From: Ovis canadensis
Lineage: Eukaryota > Chordata > Mammalia > Artiodactyla > Bovidae
Direction of reading: 5' to 3'
Length of the DNA: 64,000 nucleotides
Assembly (NCBI RefSeq): GCF_042477335.2
Contig: NC_091255.1
Location: 35,008,501-35,072,500 of the forward strand
The position numbers and the translations under genes were made by a program. A model generated the notes under the pieces. That model saw only the letters and a program-made list of their open reading frames with translations. It did no database searches and was not told where the DNA came from. Below, piece by piece: positions 11,181-23,275 of this stretch (position 1 is the stretch's first letter; each line of letters begins with the position of its first letter).

Positions 11181-12799
11181 TTATCTTTGGGTTATCCTTT
11201 GAGTTTATCCTGTTTGGGGTTTGCTCAGCATGTTACGTGTGTAAGTTTATGTCTCCTGCAAATTTGGATAGTTTTTAGCACTTATTTCTTTAAGAACTGT
11301 TTCAGCCTCATCTTCTTTCTCCTCTGCTTCTGAGGTTCTGATGACATATCGGCAGATCTTTTGTTGTAGTCCCACAGGTCCCATGGGAGACTGTGGCTTT
11401 TTTTTTTTTTAAATTTTATTCTTGCTCTCTATTGTTCAGAATGGGTGATTTCCATTATTGAATCTTCCAGCTCACTGATTCTTTTCTCCGTCCCCTCCAT
11501 TCTGTTGCTGAACCCATTCCCTGAGCTCTTGTTTCAGTTATTATATTTTTTCAGCTCTAAAATTTCCATTTGGTTCTTCTTTAGATCTCTTTCTTTGGTG
11601 AAGCTTTCTATTTTTCCATTTGTTTCAAGCATATGCATAATTTTTTGTGAAAGCATTTTATCGTGGCTGCTTTGAATGATTTTTCAGATAGCTCTAACAT
11701 CTCTGTCCCTTTGGGTGGTGGCAGCTACAGACTGGCTTTTTTCATTCAGTTTGAGACCTTCCCTGGTTTTGGTACATTGACTAATTTTTAATGAAATGGG
11801 AGTATCTTAACATTATTTTATGAGACTCTGGATCTGATTTAAACCTTCTGTTTCAGCTGGCTTTCTCTGCTACTGCTCTGGCAGGGAAGGGAGGGGCACT
11901 GCCTCCTTACTGCCAGGCAGAGGCTGAAGTTCACATTTCACATCCAAACTGTGGACGTCTCATGAGTGAGGGTGGGAGTTCCAGGTCCCCACTGGGTCAC
12001 CACTGCCACTTGGGGTGGATGCCCTCATTTCTGCAGAAATGAGGGGAACTTCTGACTCTCTAGAAGGCTTCCTCTGATACCATGCCAGCAGAGAGGGCGA
12101 AAGATGACTGGTCACTGAGCCAGTCTGGATGGGCGTCCAGGCTCCCCTGCAATTTCTGTGGACCCTGAGTGTGGGAGGCCTCATTACCAGCTGATAGGGG
12201 TGAAAGTTCCCACTTCCTTCTTGGCCTTCTTAGAAACCACCCCAGCAGGGATGTTGGGGCACCTTATAGCAAGCCTGAAAATCTATGCTCACCACTTGGC
12301 CTTTGTTGGTATGGGTGTGGGTGGGGTCAACGTTTTTCTGTAATATTTGGCTGGACTCAAGTGGTTATTTTCGGAGTTTTCTGCCGTTAGGCTCTCCTTT
12401 TCCTGGCGGAGAGAGCAGGCTGTGTCTGTGGTGTTTCCAGGTTGCTAATTTCTTTTCCTCCAAGAGAGGGACATTCGAGGCAAAAAGAAAACCCAGGGAT
12501 CTCACTGCCATCAGGCTGTTCCTGAGATCCTGAGGCACCTACCTTTTGGGTTTCTACATCTTTTTGTGTTTGTTTTAAATATAATGTCCAGTCGTACTTA
12601 GCAGGTAGAATAGGAGAAGGTAAATTAATCTCATTGTCCCTTGGGTGGATTTGGCTAGCTTTTGATTGCCAACTTCTAAATTTATTGCACTTGACAGTAA
12701 GCATCCCATGTATAGTGTGATGGTTAATTTTATTAATATGTATCACTTTGGCTAGGACTCGCCATTCATTACCATTTTGTCTCCTTTGCTTTCTCACTT
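11181..12799 (-). mobile_element. Probable older L1 noncoding/5' sequence, antisense
   Basis: The stretch around 11440-11740 (ctaaaatttccatttggttc, ttccatttgtttcaagcata) and the GC-richer repeats around 11820-12250 resemble old L1 end sequences seen elsewhere in mammals. No gene frame stands out. The assignment is tentative. Confidence 0.45.
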
Positions 12800-13366
12800 T
12801 GTCTTTTTCCTGAACCATTTGAGAGTAAGTTACAGACATCACATCTTTTCCCTCCAATATTTCAACATATTTCCTAAAAAACAAGGACATTTTCTTACCT
12901 AACTGTAGTATAGTTATTAATTTCAAGAATGTAATATTGATACAATACCATTATCCAACTCATGGTTCATATTCCCATTTTGCTATCTATCTGAACAATG
13001 TCCTTTATAGCTTTTTTTCCCCAGTTGAGGATCCAACGCAGGACCGTATCTCTTTAGTTTCCTTTAGTTCTTTAACCTGTCTTTATTTTTCATGACTTTG
13101 ACATTTTTGGAAACCGTCATCCAGTAATTACACAGGATATCCCTCAATTATGTAGGTATTTCTTTGGGTTAGCTGATGTTTCTCATGATTGGATTTGGGT
13201 TGTTTTCCTGGCAGGAATATTAGATGAGTAATGTGTCTTTCTCAGTACATCATGTTGGGAGATATATACTATGTCAATTTGATCCATTACTGGTGATTTT
13301 AAAACCTCGAGCATTTGGTTAAGGGGAATCTACCCATTCTCTCCATTATCATGATACTACTTTTCA
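12800..13366 (-). mobile_element. L1 fragment, antisense
   Basis: Text such as acaataccattatccaactc, aatgtcctttatagcttttt and the pattern through gtcaatttgatccattactg matches old L1 3' noncoding sequence in reverse. Confidence 0.65.
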
Positions 13367-13477
13367 GGACTTCCCTGGAGGTCCAATGGTTAACACTCCC
13401 AGCTTCCGCTGCAGGAGCTGGTTCAATCCCTGGCCAGGGAACTAAGATCCCACATGCCGTGCAGCCAAAAAAAAAAA
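13367..13477 (+). mobile_element. Short CHR-type SINE
   Basis: Starts ggacttccctggaggtcc and ends with an A tract. Imperfect target duplication: gatactacttttcag on the left, gatactattattcc on the right. Confidence 0.88.
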
Positions 13478-14149
13478 GATACTATTATTCCTTTTATAAC
13501 TAAGAAGCAGTTTTGGAGGGAGATACTTTGATAGCATGTAAATATCCTGTTCCCAGTCAAACTTTAGCCACAATCATCCATTGATGATTTTTGCACAAAT
13601 CAACTGTGGCCAGGAAGGTTGAGAAACTTTTTCTTTTTTTAATTTTGTAGGTGATTTCACTGTATTCCCTTTTGCTTGTAGTCAAAAGAAGCCGACTACA
13701 ACAAATTAGAATCAGAGTGGGGTTCTTATGGACCTGAACCTAAGTATCAGCAGGTGGAATGGGATGTTTCTACCTAGTATTTGCATGGTAAAGCCACTAA
13801 CTGGGCCAGTCCCTGAAGCCTCTTGGACTCAAGCACAAGCACTCTGTCCGGAAGGTTGTCATGGTTTGGTGGCTCTAGCTCTGAACCACTTCTGGGAAGG
13901 GTATTTGTTCTTTGAGCTCCCTAGACTGGACTCGTTACTGTATATAAATTCCAGACAATCCTGCCAAAGCTATGGTGATACTTTGTTTCAGTGTTTGTCT
14001 ACCCCTCTAGATGGCGAGCTTTGGGATAGAAGGCACTCAGAAACATAGCTCATGCTCTAAGAGGTAGAAACTGCGGCATAGATTGACCACATCAAATAAG
14101 ACACTGCCTTGGCTTGTCTGTGTCTCATACCTAGCTTTTATATGCTTCC
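13478..14149. other. Unassigned intergenic DNA
   Basis: Nothing recognised. The 106-codon open frame at 13728-14048 has no recognisable domain and no supporting splice structure. Confidence 0.35.
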
Positions 14150-14361
14150 TCTAGTGTCTTTTTATTATAGTCTTAAGGATTCTGCCAAAATTATTACGAT
14201 ATGTTTTACTACCTGGCAGGGTGATTCTCTCTTTTCTTTTCTTTTTCAAAGCTGATGTAACTATCCATGTACCTCTGTACTGCCATACACGTTCTGGAAT
14301 AGGTTTGTCAAGTTCCGGAAAATTTAACTTATATATTATTTTAGGGAGAATTAACATCTTT

Positions 14362-14570
14362 ATGGGCTTCCCTGGTGTCTTAGATGGTAAAGAATTTGCC
14401 TGCAGTGTGGGAGACCTAGGTTCAACACCTGGGTTGGGAAGATCCCCTGAAGGATGGCATGGCAACCCACTCCAGTATTCTTGCCTGGAGACTCCGCATG
14501 GACCGAAGAACCTGGCAGGCTACAGTCCATGGGGTTGCAAAGAGCTGGACACAACTGAGCGACTAAGCAC
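14362..14570 (+). mobile_element. Bov-tA SINE, full length
   Basis: Starts gggcttccctggtg, carries the tRNA-like part ending near gggaagatcccctg, then the ruminant-specific half (ccactccagtattcttgcct, tacagtccatggggttgcaa). The target duplication aacatcttt is at 14353-14361 and 14571-14579. This family is confined to ruminants and is the main clue to the host. Confidence 0.95.
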
Positions 14571-15054
14571 AACATCTTTGTAATATTGATTTGACCCATC
14601 CAAACAAATTGTTGATCTTTCATTTATACCAAAATTTCATATCTTTTTAACAGTTTTAATTTTTTTCCATAAAGGCTTTACATAAATGGAAAGAACATTC
14701 TTAATCAAGTTCTGAATACTTTACATATTGTACTACTATTGTGAATGATGTTTTGCTTTCTATAATTCCTAACGGAGAGCTATTAGCATTCAATTTCTCC
14801 TGTAGTGATCAGAGTCCCTGACTCTCCTTTCGGTTCTAGTAGTTTGCTTCTTGTTTCTGGTAGATTCTCTACACAGGTGATCATATCATCACAGGTAACA
14901 ATGGGTGTATCTTTTCCTTTCACGTCTGTGTACTGCTTATTGCCTTTTCTTATCTTAGCACGTTGCTCAGGACCCCCAGTATTGTGGTAGTGGCAATTGT
15001 GTCTTGTATCCATGTTAACCAGGAGGGCATCATTAAATACATTAGTTATAGGAT

Positions 15055-15291
15055 TGTTTTGTTTGCTTTGTTTGCGGCGCTGGGCCTTCGTTGCTGCTGG
15101 AGGGCTTTCTCTAGTTGCCCAGCAGTGGCTTCTCTTGTAGAGCACAGGTTCTACAGCACTCGGGCTCAGTAGCTGTGGCGCATGGGCTTAGTTGCTTCGG
15201 GGCAGGTGGGATTTTCCCAGACCAGGGATTGAACCCGTGTCCCCTGCATTGCCTGGCGGATTCTTAACCACTGGACCACCAGGGAATTCCC
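15055..15291 (-). mobile_element. CHR-type SINE
   Basis: On + it runs from a T-rich start through gctgggccttcgttgctgc and ttcccagaccagggattga to accaccagggaattcc. Confidence 0.9.
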
Positions 15292-15514
15292 TCTGAAGTT
15301 TTATAGATTAAAATTAGGCATTGCTCCCTGAGCCTCTCCTATTACAAAACACAATCGTGTGCTCTTCCTCCTTTAGCCCACTAATGCAGTGAATAATGGT
15401 GGTAGATTTTCTGATGATAAACCATTTGAACTGGTAGATATGGTCTCCGCTGCATATAACAGAATACCAGCAGTTGTACCTTAAAAATCTAAGGGCAGTA
15501 ACTTATTTTAAGTT

Positions 15515-15650
15515 TATTAATTAACTTATTTATTTATTTTGGCCATACATTGCGGCTTGAGGGATCATCTTAGTTTCCAACTAGGAATCAAACCCGTGCC
15601 TCCTGCAGTGAAAGCATGGAGTCCTAACCACTGGACCACCAGGGAATTCT
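15515..15650 (-). mobile_element. Short CHR-type SINE
   Basis: On + a T-rich tail leads into ttttggccatacattgcgg and ends accaccagggaattct. Confidence 0.85.
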
Positions 15651-16189
15651 CAAAGGACAGTAACTACTTAAGGAGCAGGCTGGAGAGGGTCCATCTCAGG
15701 TTAACCCAGCACTTGATGGCGTCCTCCAGTCAAGAGTCTCTCTTTCTGTCTTGCCATCAGCACACTGGCTTTTTGTCCTCGCGGCACCCTCAGGGGTGCA
15801 AGCTGACTACTGCATCCAAAGACACAGATCTGGTGATGAACGGGAGGGCGGGACAACAGAAGTGCTGAACTGCTTTACCATCAGTGACTCTCCTTTCAGC
15901 AGCCAAGGTCAGACTTCCACTGACACCTCCTCCCCCAGTCGACTTGTCTTGGTATCATAAGTCAGAAACAGATCTTGGTGCTTCTGGTTGCAAGGGAGGT
16001 TTGCATTCTGAGTGTCTGGCGGGGAGCAGGGCATGGCTGTGACTAATCGTGACTCATCCCTCAGGACTGGGGCACACGCACTGCCTCCAACAAGCTGGGG
16101 TTCTGTCAGGAAGGAAGAATGTGGGGTGGCACACCGTCCTCGCACCCCCAGGGCAAACTTGACCTCGTTAGATTGGAAGATTTCTTTTC
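15651..16189. other. Unassigned intergenic DNA
   Basis: No gene or repeat recognised. Short open frames on both strands look incidental. Confidence 0.35.
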
Positions 16190-16500
16190 AGGTAAACTTC
16201 TGGATTTGGTTGGCCCATATTTCCTTTGGGGTTTTCACATTTATGTTCATAAGTGAGTGAAGCCTATATTTTTATTTTCTTGTCCATCCTTAGCTGGAGT
16301 AAAATCTTCATAAACCTAGTTGGCTTGACTTCTTTTGTTTTCAGGAGCAGATTATACAAAGTACAGGTGATCCATTCCTTGAAATTTTGGTACAACTCAT
16401 TCATAAAGCGACCTGGTGTGGGTTCACTGGGAGGGGAGATCTTTCATTACCATTTCATCACTAGCTATTCTTTATCACTACTCCTTTCTGCTTCAGTTTA
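16190..16500 (-). mobile_element. L1 ORF2-region fragment, antisense
   Basis: The region from ttctggatttggttggccc to tgaaattttggtacaactca follows reverse-complement L1 ORF2. Confidence 0.65.
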
Positions 16501-16509
16501 CTGATATTT

Positions 16510-16660
16510 CCCCCTTATTTGGGTAAATACAGTCAGCCCTCTGTTTCCATGGCTTCTGGGTCCACATGTACAGAATGCCAACAGTATTTAAAATCAACTT
16601 TAAACATTATAAAACTGAGTTGTATGCTCTAGTAATAGTCCTCTATTGTGCATTTAAACA
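16510..16660. mobile_element. Possible Tigger/MER-type DNA transposon remnant
   Basis: The motif cagtcagccctctgtttcca resembles the end of an old non-autonomous DNA transposon family common in mammals. Only one end is visible. Confidence 0.35.
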
Positions 16661-16669
16661 ATTCTTACT

Positions 16670-16830
16670 TTAAAAAATTATTTTATTTTATTAATTTGGC
16701 TGTGCCGAGTCTTACTTACAGTACGTAGAATCTTTAGTTGCAGCATGCAGGATCTAGTTCCCTGACCTGGGATCAAACCCCCTGCGTTGGGAGCATAGAA
16801 TCTTAGCCACAGGACCACCAGGGAAGTCCC
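16670..16830 (-). mobile_element. CHR-type SINE
   Basis: On + it runs T-rich tail, ggctgtgccgagtctt, gatctagttccctgacc, to caccagggaagtccc at 16830. Confidence 0.88.
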
Positions 16831-16869
16831 AACAATGTCTTACTTTAATTTTTTCAACTAATAAGCTTT

Positions 16870-16976
16870 TATATTTGTTTTAAATCTGTGCCAGGTGGCT
16901 TACAGAATCTTAGTTCCCCAGGCCCTTGGCAGTAAAAACACCAAGTCCTCCCCACTGGACTGCAAGGGAATTCCCT
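16870..16976 (-). mobile_element. Diverged CHR-type SINE fragment
   Basis: Short copy ending ctgcaagggaattcc, with the core cttagttccccaggccc. Older than its neighbour judging by divergence. Confidence 0.7.
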
Positions 16977-16984
16977 AAAAACCT

Positions 16985-17320
16985 TTTACATTGAGCAATA
17001 ACTTATACACAGAGATATGCACAGATGTGAGGTGTACAGTTCTATGAGTTTTGAGAAATATGTCCATCCATGTAATCACCACCGCTATCAGTACAGACAT
17101 TTTCATTCATTCCCTTGTGCCCTTTCTGGTCAGTCCTCTCAGCCAAGCAACTGTTGCTCTGGTTTGCGTGCAGATCTTTTACAAACATAAGTTTTTCTCT
17201 TTCTTGGATAAATTTCTAGGACTGGAATTCCTGGGTCAGATAGGAAATACACGCTTTTAATTTTGTAAGAAACTGCCAAGTTCCCAAAGTGGTAGCCTTT
17301 TTTACACCTGACTTAAAAAA
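16985..17320 (-). mobile_element. L1 3'-region fragment, antisense
   Basis: gttttgagaaatatgtccat, then the run through aattttgtaagaaactgcca, match old L1 3' sequence in reverse. Confidence 0.65.
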
Positions 17321-17404
17321 AAATTGAGCTCCACTTATTTTTAATATTAAGAGTGTTAGGAGTCAAAAAAAGAGTTTAGGAGTATGAATCACTGGATATA
17401 ACGC

Positions 17405-17582
17405 ACTTCATTTTTTTTTAATGTTTATTTTTATTTATTTCTTTGGCTGTGCTGGGTCTTGGTTGCAGCAGGTAGTATCTTTCATTGTGGGCATGTGGGA
17501 TCTAGTTCCTCAAACAGGGATCGAACTCTGGTTGCCTTCATTGGGAGCAGAGTCTTAGCTGCTTGACCACCAGAGAAGTCTC
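17405..17582 (-). mobile_element. CHR-type SINE
   Basis: T-rich tail, ggctgtgctgggtcttgg, gatctagttcctcaaacag, ending accaccagagaagtctc. Confidence 0.85.
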
Positions 17583-18099
17583 TAACCCACTTCGTTTTAT
17601 AATTGCCTTTTGCCTCCTACTTGCTTGAGGAATTCCACTTCATTGGGCTATTAGGAACTGGGAGTTCTTAGCAGTTTTTCTCTGACTCAGTCATTTTTCT
17701 CCTGGACCTTCAACATCTGTGGAATCCTAGGGATGCGTCTACCGTCAGATCACCTTCTCTGAGGCCAAGCCCATGAGGTCGTAGAAACTTGCTGGGAAGG
17801 TGCTCCCAGTTCTTGGCAGATACTGAGACTTCTCTTCATGATTTGTTTTCTAGTCTCCTGTCCTGAAGTGAAAAGTTGATTGGAGATCCCCTTTAACAAG
17901 ATGACTAGTATGGACTTTCTTTCCTGTGCTGGTAAGTCCCAAGGACTTGTTTATCCAAGATAGGACAGAGAGCAATGCCTGGGGAGAGTGAGTCCTTCAC
18001 CCTGGGCTTCTGGGAGCCCCTGGATCCCCAAGGGTGCCCCATGGGGACAGCTTCACTCCCTCCTTCCTCTTCCTGTGTCTCTCCCTTTCTTTCCGCCCT
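17583..18099. other. Unassigned intergenic DNA
   Basis: No recognisable gene or repeat. Confidence 0.35.
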
Positions 18100-18212
18100 C
18101 TTTTTTAGCCACATCGCTCGGCTAAAACTAAGATGTGGCATCTTAGACGAAACACGCACCCTCTTCATTGCAAGCGTGGAGTCTTAACCACTGGAATGCC
18201 AGGGAAATCCCC
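18100..18212 (-). mobile_element. Diverged CHR-type SINE fragment
   Basis: Ends ggagtcttaaccactggaat followed by gccagggaaatcccc, the inverted 5' end of the family. The middle is poorly conserved. Confidence 0.7.
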
Positions 18213-18299
18213 TAGTTTTCAACATCAAGATAATGTTTTATCTTCACTGTATTGCAGATTCTCATATATTGGAACAGATATTATTTTGTTCCACTGAAA

Positions 18300-18990
18300 T
18301 GAATAGGCAGTTTTCAAAAAAAGAAAAAGAAAGAAGATACACATAGATGGCCAAACTATCTGCTGAAAAAAAAAATCTCAATTTTCTTCATCAAGACATG
18401 TAAATCGGACTTCCCTGGTGTCCCGTGGTTAAGAATCTGCCTGCCAATGCCGGGGCCATGCGTTCAATCCTTGGTCAGGGAACTAGATCCCACATGCTGT
18501 GGAGCAACCAAGCCTGTGTGCTGTAACTGCTGAGCCTTTGAGATTAGAGCCCGAGCTTGCTGCAACTAGAGAAAGCCCATGTGCAACAATGAAGATCCAG
18601 TGCAGCCAAAAGTAAGTAAATACATTTGTAAAAAGACATGTTAATCAAAACAATGAGACGGCAGTGTTCACCTCTTGGTTTGGCAAAAAGTCTTAAATTT
18701 GATAATGGGCTGCCTGGGGAGGGTATGAGGAAACAGGTATTCTTGTGATGTGTTGGAGTGAATGTAACTGTGTGCGTGCTTTTTGGAGAACAACATGGCA
18801 AAAGGCATCAATAGTTGTTGTTTTTTCTAACACATAAACTCTTTGCCCTGGCAATTTCACTGCTAGAAATTTACCCTATGGATCATTTGCAAAGGTCCAG
18901 CAAAGTTAAATGCATACATATAGTTGCATAGTATGTGATCACAAAACCCAAAATTGTTAGTTTCTTAAACGTCTGTCCACTGGGCAATGC
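18300..18990 (+). mobile_element. L1 ORF2 3'-region fragment, sense, split by a SINE
   Basis: Sequence on both sides of the SINE (agatacacatagatggcc before; aatcaaaacaatgagac and gcaatttcactgctagaaat after) follows the end of L1 ORF2. It is oriented opposite to most L1 pieces nearby. Confidence 0.6.
18407..18633 (+). mobile_element. CHR-type SINE inside L1
   Basis: Starts ggacttccctggtgtcc and is about 225 bp. Target duplication with one mismatch: agacatgtaaatc (18394-18406) and agacatgttaatc (18634-18646). Confidence 0.92.
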
Positions 18991-19132
18991 GTTATCTATG
19001 ATTTGCATGCATGCAGTGAGCACTGCAGCGATTAGGAGACTGGGGAAGACCTGTGTGTGATGATACGAACCAATCTCTACAATATGCTGCGGGATAAAAA
19101 GCTACCAAATAGTAAGCACATTCTGATGCTTC

Positions 19133-19345
19133 TTTGCATGCCTGCATGCTCAGTCCCTTCAGTTGTATCCGACTCTTTGCGACCCCATGGACTATAGCCC
19201 ACCAGGCTCCTCTATCCATGGGATTCTCCAGGCAAGAATACTGGGTTGCCATTTCCTTCTCCAGAGGATCTTCCTGACCAGGAATCGAACCTGGGTCTCC
19301 TGCATTGCAGGCAGATTCTTTACCCTCTGAGCCACCAGGGAAGGT
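19133..19345 (-). mobile_element. Bov-tA SINE
   Basis: On + reads gactctttgcgaccccatgg, then ctccaggcaagaatactggg, and ends ctgagccaccagggaag, the inverted ruminant SINE. A CA-rich tract follows. Confidence 0.93.
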
Positions 19346-20577
19346 TATATGTGTATATACGTACAGATACTCACACACACATATGCCAGACTTTGGTCTA
19401 AGATAATTTGATTTACAGGGAGCTGTTAACCTTTAGGAAGAGGAAAGTTTTTGATTTTCACTGTGTTTTTCTGGACTCTTCCATTTTTCTGGTGATGGCA
19501 TGTATTGCTTTTTTATTGTCAGAGGCGTTTTCCCGGGCGTTGTGTAATGGGACATTTTTGTTTTCTTTGTATCACTTTATTTTTCTTACATCTTAAAATT
19601 TTTAAGCCAAGGAAAGGGAGCTGTGCTGGTAAGGTAATGTAGTACCTCATTCAATCAAAGGAATCACTGGGCAACCAGGCTGCAGGAGGAGACAAGCACA
19701 GCTGGGCCTCAGGAATTTCTGGAGCCAGGGGCTGGGCGGCTGGAGGCCTTTTCTTGTCTCTACTCGTCTTTGTGTATCAGCTGCATTCTCTCTCACTCCA
19801 TGGAAAATGCAAGGAATGAATGGGGCTGTCTTGCACGTCTACATTTCACATCTTCTACAGCAGAGAGACTGACCCTGAGTTCCTGTTTAACAAAATTCTC
19901 AGGAAAAACTTTCTTTGGCCTGGCTTGGGTCAGGTATCCTCCCCTTGGCCCATCAACTCTGGCCAGGGTTGTGGGGGTCGGGAGGGACATCTTTAAAGAG
20001 CTGGAAGCTCCTCTGTAGTCAGGTGATTGGACAGGAGTACTTCTCAGTAGAAGGGAGGGTGCTGGGAAGATACACATTCATTTGTTCTTACTTATTCATC
20101 CAGTAAACACTTATGGAGCCTGTTATGTCCTGGGCTCTGGGCCATGTGCCGTGAACAAGGAACCCAGCAAGGTCTCAGCCATCTGAGGGTTTAGGTCCCA
20201 GAGCCGGAGACAGGCTAGAAATCAGTGTCTGCCACACCCCTGCCCCGTCCTGGCTCATCCAGACCTACTTTCCAGGTCCATCAAAAAAGAGGAGCCCCTC
20301 GGTTGCCAGTGGCGGGGCCTCAGCCTGGGGATGTTGCCCCCATGGGGTGCTGATGGCTGCGGAGCAGAGCTGGCCGCCCGGACAGTGCAGCTGTTTCGAG
20401 TTGCCAGCCAAGAACCAAGAGCCGGGAGGTGAAGGGAGTGGCTTCCTGTTGAGCTGAGATCTTTGGCTCCAGCTTGGAAGTCAAGGCGTCTCCAGAAACA
20501 TAACTGCCAGGCAGCCCACTGAGCTTCTGTGGAATTTTCAGTTGTCCTTTTTATGGACAAAATCAGCAACTTCCCTG
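19346..20577. other. Unassigned intergenic DNA
   Basis: No gene recognised. The part around 20090-20240 (cttattcatccagtaaacac onward) resembles a widely dispersed old mammalian repeat with a cattcaacaaatatttattg-like start, family not named. Confidence 0.35.
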
Positions 20578-20678
20578 GAGGTCCAGTGGTTAAGACTGCA
20601 GTTCCACTGCAGGGTCGGGGGTTCAATCTCTAGTCTGGGAACCAAGATTCCATGTGCCTCGTGGCGAAGCCAAAAAAA
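20578..20678 (+). mobile_element. Short CHR-type SINE
   Basis: Starts acttccctggaggtccag and ends gccaaaaaaag. The acaaaatc motif on both sides is a possible target duplication. Confidence 0.87.
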
Positions 20679-22370
20679 GTACAAAATCCAGACCTGGATC
20701 AGGTGTCTGACTCCAAATCGGCCTCTCCATCCCTGAGGCGATGTTCATCCAGAGCAAACACTGGAAGGATGCTGGCTCAGCTCTGGGCTGGCACTGGCGG
20801 GTGGGGGAGGGGCAGGGGGCGGGAGGGTGAGAGCCTCTCCTGGGGACTCCCTCAGGGGAGGATTTTCTGATGTGCTGACTCTGCAGGAGATGCCCCTGGG
20901 ATTCACTGGTGTGAGCAAGATCTCCACCCGTAAGTTACCACCCCTCTGAGACTCTGCAGTAAAGCCCTCTCCTGGAGAACATGAGAGATGTCTGGGGCCA
21001 GTGACCCAGGCTTCAATCCCAGGTTTGGGATTACGATTCCTACTCACTGTCCCTTCACCCCAGGCTACTCTCCTACATGCAGGTTGTTGGTCCAAGTGTG
21101 GGTCTGCCCCTTTATGTGTCTTACATGACGTCTATGTGTGTGTGAGAGAGAGAGAGCTGTATTGTTTATACATGATGTAGTGATGGTACTTAAACTGAGG
21201 AGTTAGCCCATGGTTTGGAAAACGGACAGAAACCACACCCGGAGGAGGTTGAATGTAAGCCTGAGGACACTGGACTCCGAGGTGGAGAGCTTTTTCGAAG
21301 GGCCCTTGTCACCATCAGTCTTGGAAGTGAGACGTTTCAATCCTGGCTGGAAGGGTGTAATGCATCTTCAACTGTGGCTGTGAGAATGGACTCATGACAG
21401 GGTGTCCTGGTAACTAGATATCTAGGAGGTGGGCTGGGTTGGTAAGTGATGGATGGCACTGGTCGTGTGGCCATGCCCACCACCCTGGGTAAAGGGGGGC
21501 ATCTTTGGCCCATTCCAGCACCTTTCTATGCCTGCACCCACAGCCTCATGGCATCAGGCAGCAAAGCCTGAATTGGCTGCCTCTGGAGAGAGGTCAAGGC
21601 TGATGTGGGGCCAAGACTAGGGGTGAGATGAGGTGGAAGACACGAGACAGCAGAGACCACACAGTAGGAAGAGGACGTACGAGATAGAAAAAGCAGGCGT
21701 GAGAGGAGCCCAGAGCAAAGGCAGCAGCGGTCAGTCCCTGGGCTGCCATGGGTGCTGACAGTTGTCCGGGCTGTCCCAGTCTATGTGAAAACCTACAGGA
21801 GACCTCGCTCGTGAATCTGACTCTTGCAGTGCGAAGAAGCTAAGTGACACGGGACCCTACCCACAGCTTCTGCTTGTCACCTGTGAGGTGTCTTCCTCCT
21901 CCTTGGGGCCATGGCTTATTCATCTCTCTAACCAGAGCATCTGGCCCTGTGCAGGGAAACCTGTCGGTGCCTATTAATGTTTGAATAAATAGCTGCATTT
22001 ATCACAACAGTCCTTGGCCCAGCCTTCGTCCAGAGGTTGTGGAATGAGCAGCAGTGCAGATTTTAGAGCCGGTACCCATATCAGCCATGTGCAAGGAGGT
22101 GAGCTGTGCCAATGAGATTCTTTCTGGGCGACTGAAGTCTAAAATGAGCAATGAAAAGGCATTACCAGGAGGAGCTGAGGTTTCAAGGGTGTGTGGGGAA
22201 ATGGAAAAGCTGTGTGGACCCTCAATGTAAGGTTATGAAGGACCTTACAGGACGAGAAAGGAGACCCCAAAATGGTGAATGTGAAACGGTTCTGTGGCCT
22301 GTAAAACGAACACAGGTGTCCATGATCAATAACGCTGACTGTAAGTCTCAGGCGTCGTTGCCAATCTACT
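20679..22370. other. Unassigned intergenic block with GT/GA microsatellite
   Basis: Nothing identified over about 1.7 kb except a (TG)n-(AG)n run near 21138-21158. The 91-codon open frame at 22151-22426 runs into the provirus and has no recognisable domain. Confidence 0.35.
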
Positions 22371-22795
22371 TGTGTGACTATAAGAGGGAGAAGAACCTTT
22401 GTGTTCTTCTACAAGTTAATCACTAACGGGATGTTGCCTCTAAGCTTAAATTACCCATAATGGCCCATCTCTGGGACACTTGTCACCCAGGTAATGAACA
22501 CTAAGCTAAAATACCTTCGTTTAGCTCACGAGGAAGCATCTTCCTGACCAGGCCCATCTGTGAAAGACTGAAGGCAGGAGGAAATCCCTCCTGGAGTCTG
22601 GCCAGAACCAGGGCCTTACTCCCTCCTCTTTCAGTGTTAAAAGAAGCCTGGATTCTAATTCAAGGAAGATGGTTCATAAGGACACAAGTCTGCCATCTTC
22701 TCAGGCTGCCATTCCTTACCCCAACAACTTGTCACTTGATTTATTGACCTATTATATGGCAAAGCAGTATGAGCAGCCAGTCTTGCTGCTCGTGG
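22371..22795 (+). repeat. Left LTR of the ERV fossil
   Basis: Shares aagcttaaatta, ataatggccc, tttagctcac and gatttattg, in order, with the right copy. The 3' edge is uncertain by some tens of bases. Confidence 0.6.
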
Positions 22796-23049
22796 CCAGC
22801 CAGCTCTGGTTGGGGGATTTTGGGGGTAAGGCCCTAGCAGCTGCCCGGACCACTCGTCCTGAGGATCTTCCCCTTAAAATTCCCTGAAGCTTCTCTGGCT
22901 GTCCCAGCTCTTAGCGGGTGGAGCAAGGAATCAACATCTCATGCAGTAGGTAAGTCACTCCATGTAACAACTGGAGATCTTATTTCTTCTCCATTTAGGG
23001 CTTCTTTCCTTTAGAATAAGACAATTTGTATTTGAGTGGAGCGTGTGTG

Positions 23050-23275
23050 TGTGCTCAGTCGTGTCTGAGCGACGCCATGTACTGTAGAGCCCACTTTGTA
23101 GAGCCCACTATAGGCTCCTCTTGTCCATGGAATTTTTCAGGCAAGAATGCTGGAGTGGGTTGCCATTTCCTACTCCAGGGGATCTTCCTGACCCAGGGAC
23201 CGAACACTTGTCTCTTGCATCTCCTGCATTGGCAGGCAGACTCTTTACCACTAGCGCCACCTGGGAAGCACATTT
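23050..23275 (-). mobile_element. Bov-tA SINE nested in the ERV
   Basis: On + reads ctcagtcgtgtctgagcgac, then ccaggggatcttcctgaccc. atttgagt-type flanks on both sides suggest the target duplication. Confidence 0.9.

Larger units (their letters stand above)
14150..15480 (-). mobile_element. L1 ORF2-region fragment, antisense, carrying two SINEs
   Basis: Pieces before, between and after the SINEs (for example ggtttgtcaagttccgg and the run ending gagaattaacatcttt) follow the reverse complement of L1 ORF2. A Bov-tA SINE (14362-14570) and a CHR-type SINE (15055-15291) are inserted in it. Edges are approximate. Confidence 0.65.

Noticed and set aside
12387-12926. 179-codon frame on -
   Set aside because: Lies in what looks like old L1 sequence and has no domain I recognise.
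14362-14440. tRNA-like box A/B sequence
   Set aside because: Part of a Bov-tA SINE derived from tRNA-Glu; not a functional tRNA gene. The same holds for the other SINEs.
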